Shown here: one piece after another, positions 14,695 to 24,085 of the stretch
Numbering within the stretch: position 1 is the first letter of the stretch
How the letters are laid out: every line of letters begins with the position of its first letter
From: Rubripirellula tenax
Lineage (GTDB): Bacteria > Planctomycetota > Planctomycetia > Pirellulales > Pirellulaceae
Length of the DNA: 64,000 bases
Reading direction: 5' to 3'
Assembly (NCBI RefSeq): GCF_007860125.1
Contig: NZ_SJPW01000007.1
Span: forward strand, 1 to 64,000
Program-made: the position numbers and the translations under genes
Notes under the pieces: generated by a model
The model's database searches: none
What the model was told of the DNA's origin: nothing
The model's input: only the letters and a program-made list of their open reading frames with translations

Positions 14695-15309
14695 TCAGAT
14701 TGCGCCGGTAAAACGGTGTCGCGCCAGAGCAACGGCGGCTAGAACGGCCCCAAACCACGCAAGCGTCATGTCCTTCTGCGGATCCCAGACGTCGCCTTGT
14801 TGACCGTTGTAGGATTCCGCTTGAGCCGGGGAAAGGATCGTCGCGATCTGCCATTCGACGATTTCGTAGACAGCGCCGATCGCCAACACGACCGCCACGG
14901 AGGTCATCGCGGCCGCCATCGGACGCATCCCGCCAAGTCGTTGTAGCGATTCCGCCGCCGGCGGCGCCAGCAAAATGCCCGACGCCAAGTGAACGAAGCG
15001 GTCGTAGTGGTTCCGCTGCCATCCGAAGTGATCCGAAATCGAAGTCCCCAAAATCGCCATCGACCACTCATCATATGGCACGAAAGAATAGATCCAACGG
15101 GCTCCGACGATGTGGATGATCAAGAACGAAATGATGCAGACGAATGATAGGTTCGACATGCGGAAGTAAAACGACGAAACGGCCAAGCCGAGCAAGATGG
15201 TAAGCGTCGGGGCGTGCTGTAATTTCAATTCATCGGGATAGGGTGCGTCCCAGAACGAAATCGCCATCAACGCAAACGCGATCACGATCAAGCCGAGTTG
15301 AAATTTCAC
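14695..15309 (-). CDS. DUF2238 / YjdF-family inner membrane protein
   Basis: 204 residues with five or six hydrophobic segments. Recognisable family blocks are WIYSFVPYDEW, RNHYDRFVHLASGILL, VYEIVEWQIA and QGDVWDPQKDMTLAWFGA, the conserved polar motifs of YjdF/DUF2238 proteins. Function unknown. It lies just downstream of the LRR lipoprotein gene on the same strand (10-base gap), so the two are probably cotranscribed. Confidence 0.85.
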   Translation of the reverse strand: MKFQLGLIVIAFALMAISFWDAPYPDELKLQHAPTLTILLGLAVSSFYFRMSNLSFVCIISFLIIHIVGARWIYSFVPYDEWSMAILGTSISDHFGWQRNHYDRFVHLASGILLAPPAAESLQRLGGMRPMAAAMTSVAVVLAIGAVYEIVEWQIATILSPAQAESYNGQQGDVWDPQKDMTLAWFGAVLAAVALARHRFTGAI

Positions 15310-15319
15310 GAGCCGTGCT

Positions 15320-16366
15320 TTACTGATCGCCGAGGTAAAGCAATTGAATCTTCGTATCCGGTAGCGACGCTTGCAGTTCTTCGGCGCCCACTTTCGTGAC
15401 GCCTGTTCGCGTCACAATCAGATCCTTCAATTTCGTTAGGGCCTTCAAGCGAACCACGCCGGCGTCTGAAATCGGCGTCGATCCGAGATGCAAGAACGTT
15501 AATTCCGTCAAGCCGGTCAGCATGGAAATGCCATCATCGCTCAATCGTGTGTTGTCCAAATTCAACGACTGTAGCTGAACGAGTCCCGAAAGCGGTTTGA
15601 TACCCTCGTCCGAGATCGGGACGCGCCAAAGGTTTAACTTCTTAAGCGATTTCATCTCGGCCATTGGCGGCATCGCATTGTCGGATAGCTTCGCACACTC
15701 GCTGGCGTCGAACTCTTCCAACTTGGACAGCTTTGGAAGTGCGGCGATTGCTTCCGCCCCAATACCGGTGCTTGCGACTCGTAACTTTTTCAGTTTCGGG
15801 AAACCCGCCATCACCGTGATCGCTTCGTCGCCGATCGTGGTGCCGGCCAGATACAGTTCTTGCAATTGTTTGAGCGACGGGAGTTTCGCGAGCCCGACTT
15901 CGCTGACCCACAAATGGTCGAGGGCAAGCACTTTCAAATTCGTCAGTTTTCCGACGTGCTGCATGCCTTCATCGCTAACACTACACGCACCGTCTTTGTT
16001 GGACAGTCGCAGTGCCTTTAGCTTCGCGAGCTTCACCAGATGACTGAGTCCTTGGTCACTGATCTCGCATTCACGAAGATCCAACTGTTCCAGCGAAAGG
16101 AGTTTGCCGACCGATTTCAGAACTTCATCTTTGACCTGGGTGCCGCGAAAATCGATCGCGACGATCGATCCGTTTCCGTCGCGGCGAATGCTTTCCGTAA
16201 TGGCTTCGATCACAGCAACCGCCGCCGGATCGTCGGACGCTTTCACAGCCGAAACGACAGGCGGTTTCGCCTTGGCCGAATCAGTGTCGGCGTCCGGTTG
16301 AGAAACGGTCGTGCCGCAACCCACAAGGACTGTGAATCCGAATCCGAGAATCATTTTCCGAGACAA
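15320..16366 (-). CDS. Leucine-rich-repeat lipoprotein
   Basis: 348 residues if started at TTG 16366, which has GGAG 7 bases upstream; the ATG at 16354 is the alternative. Signal with lipobox VLVGC. After a Thr/Asp/Lys linker come about ten repeats of 23-25 residues of the pattern LxxLxxLxLxxTxIxDxGLxxL (for example LKQLQELYLAGTTIGDEAI, LVQLQSLNLDNTRLSDDGI), the cysteine-poor LRR type common in planctomycetes. Probably anchored to a membrane and protein-binding; partner unknown. Confidence 0.87.
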   Translation of the reverse strand: MSRKMILGFGFTVLVGCGTTVSQPDADTDSAKAKPPVVSAVKASDDPAAVAVIEAITESIRRDGNGSIVAIDFRGTQVKDEVLKSVGKLLSLEQLDLRECEISDQGLSHLVKLAKLKALRLSNKDGACSVSDEGMQHVGKLTNLKVLALDHLWVSEVGLAKLPSLKQLQELYLAGTTIGDEAITVMAGFPKLKKLRVASTGIGAEAIAALPKLSKLEEFDASECAKLSDNAMPPMAEMKSLKKLNLWRVPISDEGIKPLSGLVQLQSLNLDNTRLSDDGISMLTGLTELTFLHLGSTPISDAGVVRLKALTKLKDLIVTRTGVTKVGAEELQASLPDTKIQLLYLGDQ

Positions 16367-16383
16367 GTTGTTTCTCCGTCGTT

Positions 16384-17703
16384 TCAATTTGTAGCGTCGG
16401 CAAGTACCAGCGGTCCGACTTCCCAACCGGCTCGATACGTTTTGTTGACCAGGGCGTCCGCTTCGGGACAATTGGTTGCCTTCAAGTTAACAGCATCCCA
16501 GTCCAGTTGCTTGCCTGTTCGATAGGCAACGTTCCCCAGCAACACCGATTCGGACAACGCGCCCGAGTAATCGAAATTGCATGTGGTCGGCGTCCCGTCT
16601 TTGCAGGCAGCGATCCATTCGGCGTGGTGGCCGATCGATTTGGGAATCGACTGGGGCGGCGGTTGGAAATCGGCAAACTTGCCTTGCGGGAACAGTTTGT
16701 AATTGGTGTAGCTGGCAAACAGATTGCCTTCGCTGCCGACAAACATCACTCCGCTGCCGGGCACCCGTTCACCGGCAACTTCGCGAGGACATTGATCACC
16801 GTCGTACCAAGTCAGGTCGACGGGCGGCAAGTCACCTCGCTTGGGATACTTGTACCGGACGATCAAACCCAGCGGACAGGTTTCTGGATGAACGGCGGGC
16901 CCTTCGGCTTCGCACGATGTTGGGTGTCGAAGATCTAGCGCCCAGAATGGTAAATCCATGTAGTGGCAACCCATGTCACCGAGCGTGCCTTGTCCGAAAT
17001 CCCACCATCGACGCCACTGGGCCGGATGATAGCGACCGATCGCAAACGGACGTTCCGCTGCCGGGCCCAGCCACAGGTCCCAATTCAAGTGCGCGGGGAC
17101 TGGGTCTGCTTTCGCCGGCCGATCACCGCCGCCCCACCCTTTGCCGACCCAAACGTGTACTTCGCCGACATCGCCGATCGCGCCGGATTTGACCAGCTCG
17201 ACCACGCGGCGGTAATTGTCTTCGGCATGGATTTGGGTTCCCATTTGCGTGACGATTCCCGCTGTTTTCGCGGCTTCGGCAATCATCCTGGCTTCGCCCA
17301 CGGTGTGGGTCAGCGGTTTCTCGCAATAGACGTGCAAGCCCGCGCGGATCGCCTGCATCGTTGCCGGCGCGTGATGGTGGTCGGCCGTCCCAATCACGAC
17401 GGCGTCGACACGATCCGCCGCGGCGGCGATCATTTCGCGATAGTCGGCATAGGTTTTCGCAGAAGGGAACTTTCCCGCCGCACGATCGAGGTAATTCTTG
17501 TCGACGTCGCAAAGCCCGACAATGTCTTCACCCTCGACGCCGTTGATATCCTCGGCGGCTCGATTGGCAGTACCAATGCACAGAATCTTCAGTTTCTGAT
17601 TCGCAGAATTGGTTCCCTGAGCTTTTGATTCGGTGAAGTAGCCGCCTGCAATCGTGGCCACTGCGGCGGATTGTAAAAACTGACGCCGATGAATGGCATT
17701 CAT
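16384..17703 (-). CDS. Tat-exported Gfo/Idh/MocA-family oxidoreductase
   Basis: 439 residues. N-terminal twin-arginine-like signal (HRRQFLQSAAVATIAGGYF). A Rossmann domain follows (KILCIGTANRAAEDINGVEGEDIVGLCDVD), with the family EKP motif in YCEKPLTHTVGEA (about residue 133) that binds cofactor and substrate, then an alpha/beta domain with GTLGDMGCHYMDLPFWAL. Enzymes of this family are NAD(P)-dependent sugar oxidoreductases; exported planctomycete members often neighbour sulfatases, as here. Specific substrate unknown. Confidence 0.9.
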   Translation of the reverse strand: MNAIHRRQFLQSAAVATIAGGYFTESKAQGTNSANQKLKILCIGTANRAAEDINGVEGEDIVGLCDVDKNYLDRAAGKFPSAKTYADYREMIAAAADRVDAVVIGTADHHHAPATMQAIRAGLHVYCEKPLTHTVGEARMIAEAAKTAGIVTQMGTQIHAEDNYRRVVELVKSGAIGDVGEVHVWVGKGWGGGDRPAKADPVPAHLNWDLWLGPAAERPFAIGRYHPAQWRRWWDFGQGTLGDMGCHYMDLPFWALDLRHPTSCEAEGPAVHPETCPLGLIVRYKYPKRGDLPPVDLTWYDGDQCPREVAGERVPGSGVMFVGSEGNLFASYTNYKLFPQGKFADFQPPPQSIPKSIGHHAEWIAACKDGTPTTCNFDYSGALSESVLLGNVAYRTGKQLDWDAVNLKATNCPEADALVNKTYRAGWEVGPLVLADATN

Positions 17704-17736
17704 ATTTGTCTTTCGTTCGTTGAAGAGATCATTCGT

Positions 17737-19302
17737 TTAGTCCCTCGTTGTTGCACTGCCCCACCAATCGGCGTTGGGCTGCCAATCGGGATCAAGCATC
17801 GCGGCGTGTTGCCGTTCCAAGTCTGCTTTGCCAACCGTTTGAGCCCGCTCGAAATGCTTTTCAGCCTTCGCCGGGTCAAACCGCGGATCTTGTTCGGGGA
17901 ACAAAGCGCCCACCGACAGCAACCAGTCATGCAGTTGAGTCGCCATTCGCTTGGCACGTATCGGATACGTCAACGACAAGTCGCTTTCTTCGGCTGGATC
18001 AGCCGCCAAATTGTATAGCTCGTCACGTCCGTCCTCGTAATAGTGAATCAATTTCCAATCCCCGTCGCGCAACAACGAACTCGGTTCGCCGCCTTGGTTG
18101 TCGTACTGTGGATAGTGCCAATACAGTGGCCTCTCGCTGATCGAACCATCGGTCAACAGCGGCACAAGGCTAGCACCGTCGACATGCTGTTCGTTCCGCG
18201 CCGGCAGACCGCACAGTTCCATCAACGTCGGGTAGAAATCGGCACCCGTGACCGGGACGTTGCACGTCGATCCCGACTTCACCTTGGACGGAAAGCGAAT
18301 GTAAAAGGGTTCGCGGATCCCGCCTTCCCATTGTCGGCCCTTGCCGCCGCGTTGGGGCAGATTACTTGTCGAGTATGCATCGCCGGACGAAACACCACCA
18401 TTGTCACTGGTGAAAATCACGATGGTGTTCTCAGCCAACCCCGTTTCTTCCAACGTTTTCATGACGTTACCCACGGCGTCGTCCATCAGTTCGATCATGC
18501 CCGCATAGATGGGGTTATCTTGAACCTGACGAACGGGCAAGGTGCGGTCCACCTTAAATCGTCCGGCACCCTCGGGAAGCTCCGGTGCAATCGATTGATA
18601 TTTTGACCAAAGGTCTTTCGTCGTCTGGATCGGTCCGTGTACGGTATAGAACGACAGCATCGCGAAGAACGGTTCGTCTTGATTCGCCTTGATGAAGTCC
18701 GACGTTTCGCGAGCTAGTCGCAGCGTCAAGGACTCGCCGGGCGGTCCGTCATCAAGTTTCGGGTTTCTGTACGGCGAGAAATATCCGCCGGGCGGGGATC
18801 CCGAATGGTGTCCGCCCTTGTTGATGTCGAACCCGTGGTCGGTGGGCAGCGAACCTTCGCCCCCAAGGTGCCATTTGCCGGCGAAGAACGTTTTATACCC
18901 CCCTTCCTTAAGCGCCTCGGCCAAGGTGATGTCTTCACTGGGCAACGCGTGCAGGTAATCCGCCGGAAGCAAGCGGTCGCCGCGGTTCCAATCGGTACCC
19001 GATTTCGCACCGATCCACTGGGTGATGCCGTGGCGAGCCGTGAAGTTACCCAATTGGATGCTGGCACGCGACGGGCTGCAAACGCGGCATGTGGCGTAAC
19101 CCTGCGTGAATCGCATCCCGCCACGAGCGATCGCATCAATGTTTGGACTTTGGTAATACGTGCTACCCTCGATCGATAAATCATGCAGTCCTAGGTCGTC
19201 CGCCAAAATGAAGACGATATTCGGACGATCCGGCGTTGCACCCACGACGGTCGATGTCGTGATCAGTGACAAAACGGTAAAGACAGAGAACAGAGTTTTC
19301 AT
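17737..19302 (-). CDS. Secreted type I sulfatase (formylglycine, Cys type)
   Basis: 521 residues from ATG 19302; a TTG at 19317 overlapping the preceding stop is possible. Signal peptide MKTLFSVFTVLSLITTSTVVGA, then PNIVFILADDLG with metal-binding Asp pair, and the modification motif CSPSR (residues 75-79), where Cys becomes formylglycine. Later HHSGSPPGGYFSPY and FTSDNGG complete the active-site pattern. Hydrolyses sulfate esters, in marine planctomycetes usually of algal polysaccharides. The anaerobic or aerobic maturase is not in the window. Confidence 0.95.
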   Translation of the reverse strand: MKTLFSVFTVLSLITTSTVVGATPDRPNIVFILADDLGLHDLSIEGSTYYQSPNIDAIARGGMRFTQGYATCRVCSPSRASIQLGNFTARHGITQWIGAKSGTDWNRGDRLLPADYLHALPSEDITLAEALKEGGYKTFFAGKWHLGGEGSLPTDHGFDINKGGHHSGSPPGGYFSPYRNPKLDDGPPGESLTLRLARETSDFIKANQDEPFFAMLSFYTVHGPIQTTKDLWSKYQSIAPELPEGAGRFKVDRTLPVRQVQDNPIYAGMIELMDDAVGNVMKTLEETGLAENTIVIFTSDNGGVSSGDAYSTSNLPQRGGKGRQWEGGIREPFYIRFPSKVKSGSTCNVPVTGADFYPTLMELCGLPARNEQHVDGASLVPLLTDGSISERPLYWHYPQYDNQGGEPSSLLRDGDWKLIHYYEDGRDELYNLAADPAEESDLSLTYPIRAKRMATQLHDWLLSVGALFPEQDPRFDPAKAEKHFERAQTVGKADLERQHAAMLDPDWQPNADWWGSATTRD

Positions 19303-19313
19303 AGCTTGAGATT

Positions 19314-20555
19314 TCAAATGTCTGATTTGATATTGAGTTTTGCTGCGGCCATCAAACGCTGAATTTCATCGGCCGCTCGCTCGGATGCATCACCTTGGAT
19401 TCTTTGTTTGATCGCTTCTGTCGAAGCGATGATCTTTGCATCGTTTAAAACGGTTTGTAACGCTTCGGTGATTCGGTAATCGTTTCGCAACCAACGCCCA
19501 CAGTTTAACCGCTCGACGCGTGTGGTGTTGTCGAACTGGTCAAACGCCATCGGGCGAACGACTTGCGGAACGCCAGCGGCAAAACACTGGGACGTGGTTC
19601 CGATTCCGCCGTGGTGCACGACTGCGGAGGCAACGGAAAACAATTTCGCGAACGATACGTATCCGGTCGTTTCCATGTTTGGCGGCAAACGATCGGGAAA
19701 GTTTTTGGCATGCGTTGAAACCAACAAGCCAGGCCGCCCGAGCGAATGACACGCCTTGGCAGCCGCCGAAAAGAACTCGCGACAATGGTGATGGGCGGTT
19801 CCGGCGGTGAACACAATCGGACGGTTTATCGGCAGACTCGAAGGACTGTCAGCGGCATCGTGAAGCGGAAAGCCGCAGTGCACTAAACGCGGCGCAAATT
19901 GATGGGTTGCCGGCGCAAACCAATCCGGATACATCGCCAGGATACGGTCGGGGGACAACCACCAATCGTGCATCACACGGCGAATCGGCGGCAAACCGAC
20001 GTCGGCTCTTGCACGATTGACGTTGCCAGCGATAACCGGATCGACGGCAATTTTATCGATCGCGTAGTAGGCGGCGCGAACCAACCATTGCGGGCGACGG
20101 ACTTCGATCGGCCACGGCGACAGACGCGGCGGATCATCGAACGTTCTTAGAATGGACGGGGCTAAATGGACGCCGGCAAGAGGCGTTGAAGGATCGGCAT
20201 CACGATGAATCCGCGATGCCAGGTCCAATGGATGCGACACCAGAACCGTTTCGCCTGGCCGGTGATACCTTTGGATCACGTCGGCATGCCGAGGCAAAAA
20301 ATCACTGACGATTTCTCGCAAGATCGCTCGAGCGCCGCGGATGGGTTTCCACATCGCGGGGTTGGAAAGCAGTTCTTCGAACCGCGCCGTTTCGATCACG
20401 GGCTCGGCGATCAGTCCGGCGTCCTGAGCGACCTTCGCATAGGGCTGGGCGAGCGAGATGATGACTTCATAGCCGCGCCGGCGCAACGCCACGCCGATCG
20501 CCACCATCGGGTTGACATCGCCTCGCGAACCGGGAGCGGAAAGGATGGCACGCAC
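19314..20555 (-). CDS. UGT-type glycosyltransferase
   Basis: 413 residues from GTG 20555, two bases after the stop of the sigma54 regulator gene; a longer frame reading back into that gene is rejected. The N-terminal domain begins VRAILSAPGSRGDVNPMVAIG, the standard opening of GT1/UGT enzymes acting on lipids or natural products. The donor-binding region has VHHGGIGTTSQCFAAGVPQV and DQFDNTTRVERL. It transfers a sugar from a nucleotide donor to a small acceptor; neither is visible. Tight spacing suggests one operon with the regulator and the sulfatase. Confidence 0.88.
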   Translation of the reverse strand: MRAILSAPGSRGDVNPMVAIGVALRRRGYEVIISLAQPYAKVAQDAGLIAEPVIETARFEELLSNPAMWKPIRGARAILREIVSDFLPRHADVIQRYHRPGETVLVSHPLDLASRIHRDADPSTPLAGVHLAPSILRTFDDPPRLSPWPIEVRRPQWLVRAAYYAIDKIAVDPVIAGNVNRARADVGLPPIRRVMHDWWLSPDRILAMYPDWFAPATHQFAPRLVHCGFPLHDAADSPSSLPINRPIVFTAGTAHHHCREFFSAAAKACHSLGRPGLLVSTHAKNFPDRLPPNMETTGYVSFAKLFSVASAVVHHGGIGTTSQCFAAGVPQVVRPMAFDQFDNTTRVERLNCGRWLRNDYRITEALQTVLNDAKIIASTEAIKQRIQGDASERAADEIQRLMAAAKLNIKSDI

Positions 20556-20557
20556 GG

Positions 20558-22396
20558 CTAGCGATCGATCTCGTATTCGGTGATCTTGCGATACGCGGTC
20601 GCCCGACTGATCCCCAGCAACTTTGCCGCTTCGGGTACGCTGCCGGCCGTTCGGTGAAGCGCCTTTCGAATCAACCGCCGCTCCCACTCGTCGATACGAA
20701 GCGTATCGAGCTGGCTTAACCCGGCGTCGCGCAGTCCAAGGTCTTCGACTTCAATCGTTGGATCGTCGGCCATCACAACGGCACTATCGATCACGTTTCG
20801 CAGTTGCCGCACGTTACCCGGCCAAGCGTATTGTCGAAGTCGGTCGCGTGCGAGTTCGTTCAACTTCAATGATCCGCGTCCATGTTGACGACGAAAGTGA
20901 TCCAAGAAGTGATCAATCAATACATCAATGTCGTCACCGCGTTCTCGCAGCGGCGGCACGAACAGTTCAAAAACGCTCAGGCGATAAAACAGGTCTTCAC
21001 GAAACTTTCGTTCGCGAACAAATTCGGCCAAGTCGCGGTTCGTTGCCGCCAGGACTCGGACGTCCACCAAGACTTCCTCGGTCGCGCCCACGGGCAAGAA
21101 TGGATGGCCCTCTAAAATTCGCAGCAGCTTGGCTTGCCCTTCGAGCGGAAGCTCGCCGATCTCGTCAAGGAACAGAGTTCCGGTATGCGATTGCTGGAAC
21201 CACCCGACGTGATCATTGTCGGCGCCGGTGAACGAACCTTTCTTGTGGCCGAACAATTGGCTTTCAATCAGTTCGCTAGGTATCGCCGCGCAATTGACCG
21301 TCAACATTGGGCGCCGGGATCGTTGGCTCGAACGATGCACCGCCCGGGCGACCAGTTCTTTGCCAGCGCCGCTTTCACCGCGGATCAGCACCGAACCGTT
21401 CGCGTTGCCGACACGATCGATCTTCGCTTTTAACTTCAACATGATCGGGCTGGTCCCGATGAAGTCATCCGAGTCCGCATTTCGATCAGCGACTCGGCGA
21501 CGTTCCGCCCTCAACGTGTCATTCTCTAAGGCTCGCGCTAGCCCCACGGTCAATAACCGCCCGGCCGCGACAGACAAGTCGAAATGCTTCTCCTCGAATT
21601 GCGGTTTCGAACGATAGAGATGCAACACGCCCGGATAACTAGTGCCGCTTTCCAACGGAACATAGATCACGTCCGACCATTGCGGGTCGATTTTCAGATC
21701 CTCGTAGCTGGAACCGTCCGAATTTTTGATCGTTTCGTCGTTGATCCAAATCGCTTCGCCGCCGCGAACGACGCGGCGCACTAAGGCGCGGCTGATCGTG
21801 ACTGCTTCGGATTGTTCAGGCGGATCGACGCGTAGCGGTTTCAGCCGCCCGTCGCCAATATCGATCGATACGGCCACCACGTCGGCCTGAGTCCGGTCGC
21901 GCAGCAACTGCAAAGTCGTCTCGATCACTTCGTCGGATCGTTCGCTATGAAGCAGGTGAAGACTGAGCGAGTACAAATCGATCAGATGGCCCGCCTCGGC
22001 GATGCCGGCAACCGGATCGTCCATATCCATTCGCCAATTCCGCTGAGTCGGCGCGTCATGGGTCATCGCCAGAGTGTTCATGGTCTCGTCGTGCGAATCT
22101 AAATCGGGTTCGACCAATTGCAGATCTGTGCTGCCGATCGAGACGACGGATTCGTGAAGCAAGCGGGCATGATCCGTTTTTTGACCGTTGACACGAGTCC
22201 CATTGCGACTGCTGGTGTCGCGCAGATGCCAATTGCTGTCTTCGAAGTACACGACGGCGTGGAATCGCGAGCTGACGGGGTCCGTCAACATGATCTCACA
22301 AGAAGTTCCACGACCGATATGCAACGGACGAGCCCGATCAAGTGGAAATTGCTTGCCCTTCTCGGGACCGCTGCGGACTGCCAGATAGGCCACCAT
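20558..22396 (-). CDS. FHA-GAF sigma54-dependent transcriptional activator
   Basis: 612 residues from ATG 22396 (MVAYLAVRSGPEKGKQF); an ATG-less extension to 22435 is possible. An FHA domain (1-95; IGRGTSCEI, SRFHAVV, SSRNGTRVNG) is followed by a GAF-like region (about 130-320) and an AAA+ domain with Walker A GESGAGKE, loop GSFTGAD (a Ser variant of GAFTGA), Walker B GTLFLDEIGELP and arginine finger region. The C-terminal Fis-type helix-turn-helix is AAKLLGISRATAYRKITEY. It probably responds to a phosphothreonine signal through FHA. Targets unknown. Confidence 0.93.
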   Translation of the reverse strand: MVAYLAVRSGPEKGKQFPLDRARPLHIGRGTSCEIMLTDPVSSRFHAVVYFEDSNWHLRDTSSRNGTRVNGQKTDHARLLHESVVSIGSTDLQLVEPDLDSHDETMNTLAMTHDAPTQRNWRMDMDDPVAGIAEAGHLIDLYSLSLHLLHSERSDEVIETTLQLLRDRTQADVVAVSIDIGDGRLKPLRVDPPEQSEAVTISRALVRRVVRGGEAIWINDETIKNSDGSSYEDLKIDPQWSDVIYVPLESGTSYPGVLHLYRSKPQFEEKHFDLSVAAGRLLTVGLARALENDTLRAERRRVADRNADSDDFIGTSPIMLKLKAKIDRVGNANGSVLIRGESGAGKELVARAVHRSSQRSRRPMLTVNCAAIPSELIESQLFGHKKGSFTGADNDHVGWFQQSHTGTLFLDEIGELPLEGQAKLLRILEGHPFLPVGATEEVLVDVRVLAATNRDLAEFVRERKFREDLFYRLSVFELFVPPLRERGDDIDVLIDHFLDHFRRQHGRGSLKLNELARDRLRQYAWPGNVRQLRNVIDSAVVMADDPTIEVEDLGLRDAGLSQLDTLRIDEWERRLIRKALHRTAGSVPEAAKLLGISRATAYRKITEYEIDR

Positions 22397-22886
22397 GAAT
22401 CGTTCAGGCTTTCGATATCGAGTATCTAGGAACAATCAGCAGCCTCGACGGGCGGCTAAGGAATGCGCGAAAATGAGTGTCGACCTCGGCTCGCCGGATA
22501 GGCTCTTCGGTTGCTTGGCACGAAAGGGGGCAGACACCATTTTCGCACCACGCTAATGCGAATCTATGCGACGTTAAGGACGCTGTCTCATTTTAGGGCG
22601 CGATCAACACTCTGGCGACCCACTTGAGCGCGAAAGTTGCCTTGACGTCCGTAGTCACCCGAATGGGGATGTTGCCCTGAATCGGTCTGGATCGCCGAAT
22701 TCGCACCTGCCCGATACGTTGCTGGTTGGGTACTTTAGAAGCCGGGTGAAGTCGAAATAAGTCGGAATTCACTCATTGCGAAACGGTCGTTTTGGAATCA
22801 GGATCGTTTCATTCTTAGTTTACGTTCGCGGCGAATCGTTATTCCGCAGCACCATTTTGGTCCAAAGCCATCAACTGAACGGGCCC
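22397..22886. other. Divergent intergenic region between sigma54 activator and type III PKS
   Basis: 490 bases between two divergent genes, so it should hold promoters for both. An upstream in-frame extension of the PKS frame (22776-22886) has no family match and is treated as leader. No hairpin or clear sigma70 pair stands out. A sigma54-like word was examined and rejected because its spacing is wrong. Confidence 0.5.
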
Positions 22887-24059
22887 ATGAAGCCGATCGC
22901 AACTCTCGCCGAAACCGCCGCCGACCTAGAAATCGTCATTCGCGGAATGGGAACATCGATCCCCAAATTTCGCGCCGACAACACGGCCAGTGCTCGGTTC
23001 GCCGACCAGATGTCGTGCACCACTTCAAGCCAGTCTCGCAAAGTCGCGGCGCTGTATCGCCGAACCGGTATCGAACATCGCGGCAGCGTTTTGCTGGACA
23101 GGAACGCGGAATCAGAAATCATCAACGATTTTTATCCGCCACTGCTCTCACCCGAAGACCGCGGGCCAACGACCCAGCATCGCAGTGATCGGTACGCCGT
23201 CGAGGCGCCGCAGTTGGCAACCGAAGCCTCGCGCGAGGCGTTGACCAACAGCGGAGTGTCGGCCGATGCGATCACCCACTTGGTCACCGTATCCTGTACC
23301 GGGTTCAGCGCCCCAGGCGTCGACATCGAGCTGATTGACCGCCTTGGACTGCCCGCGACGACACAGCGCGTCCAGGTAGGATTCATGGGGTGCCACGGCG
23401 CGATCAACGGACTCCGTACGGCCGCAGGCTTGGTCGCAGCATCACCGAATGCGAACGTCTTAATGTGCTGTGTCGAACTATGTAGTCTTCACTACCAATA
23501 TGGATACGACCCCGATCGTATCGTCAGCGGAGCCCTCTTCGCTGACGGCTCGGCCGCTGCAGTGCTCGGACGCGGATCCCTCAAGGATTCAGATCTGATC
23601 GACGCATTGGACCAATGCGATGATTCGGAAACATCGATCGGGATCGTTGCCGCAACGGGATCATGCTTGGTCCCCGCCAGCCGTGAAGCGATGACATGGC
23701 GCATCGGCGACTTTGGTTACGAAATGACGCTGTCGGCGAAGGTTCCCGGCTTGATCGAGAAGCACTTGTCGTCCTTCTTGGAACCGTGGTTGGCCGCGCA
23801 AGGTGAAACCATCGAATCAGTCCAAGGATGGGCGGTCCACCCCGGCGGCTCACGTATCCTCAGCGCTTCGGAAAGCTGCCTAAAACTCGATACCGATGCC
23901 TTAGATGTGTCTCGCGGAGTGCTTTCCGATCACGGCAACATGTCGTCGGCAACCATGATGTTCATCTTGCGTCGGTTTGCCGAACAAGGTCGCCCCAAAC
24001 CGTGGGTGATGCTCGGTTTCGGGCCGGGCCTGGAAATCGAAGTCGCGCTGATCCGCTAG
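22887..24059 (+). CDS. Type III polyketide synthase (chalcone/stilbene synthase-like)
   Basis: 390 residues from ATG 22887, the usual length for the family. The catalytic triad is intact: Cys137 in VTVSCTGFSAPG, His318 in WAVHPGG and Asn351 in SDHGNMSSATM. The enzyme would extend an acyl-CoA starter with malonyl-CoA units and cyclise the product, in the cytoplasm. The convergent methyltransferase gene 26 bases beyond its stop could modify the product. Starter unit and product are not predictable here. Confidence 0.95.
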   Translation: MKPIATLAETAADLEIVIRGMGTSIPKFRADNTASARFADQMSCTTSSQSRKVAALYRRTGIEHRGSVLLDRNAESEIINDFYPPLLSPEDRGPTTQHRSDRYAVEAPQLATEASREALTNSGVSADAITHLVTVSCTGFSAPGVDIELIDRLGLPATTQRVQVGFMGCHGAINGLRTAAGLVAASPNANVLMCCVELCSLHYQYGYDPDRIVSGALFADGSAAAVLGRGSLKDSDLIDALDQCDDSETSIGIVAATGSCLVPASREAMTWRIGDFGYEMTLSAKVPGLIEKHLSSFLEPWLAAQGETIESVQGWAVHPGGSRILSASESCLKLDTDALDVSRGVLSDHGNMSSATMMFILRRFAEQGRPKPWVMLGFGPGLEIEVALIR

Positions 24060-24085
24060 CTTAAACCCCTGAGCGTTCCGCCTGC

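Noticed and set aside
22517-22535. TTGGCACGAAAGGGGGCA as a sigma54 promoter near the sigma54 activator
   Set aside because: The GG and GC elements are one base too far apart and the -12 region is G-rich rather than TTGC.
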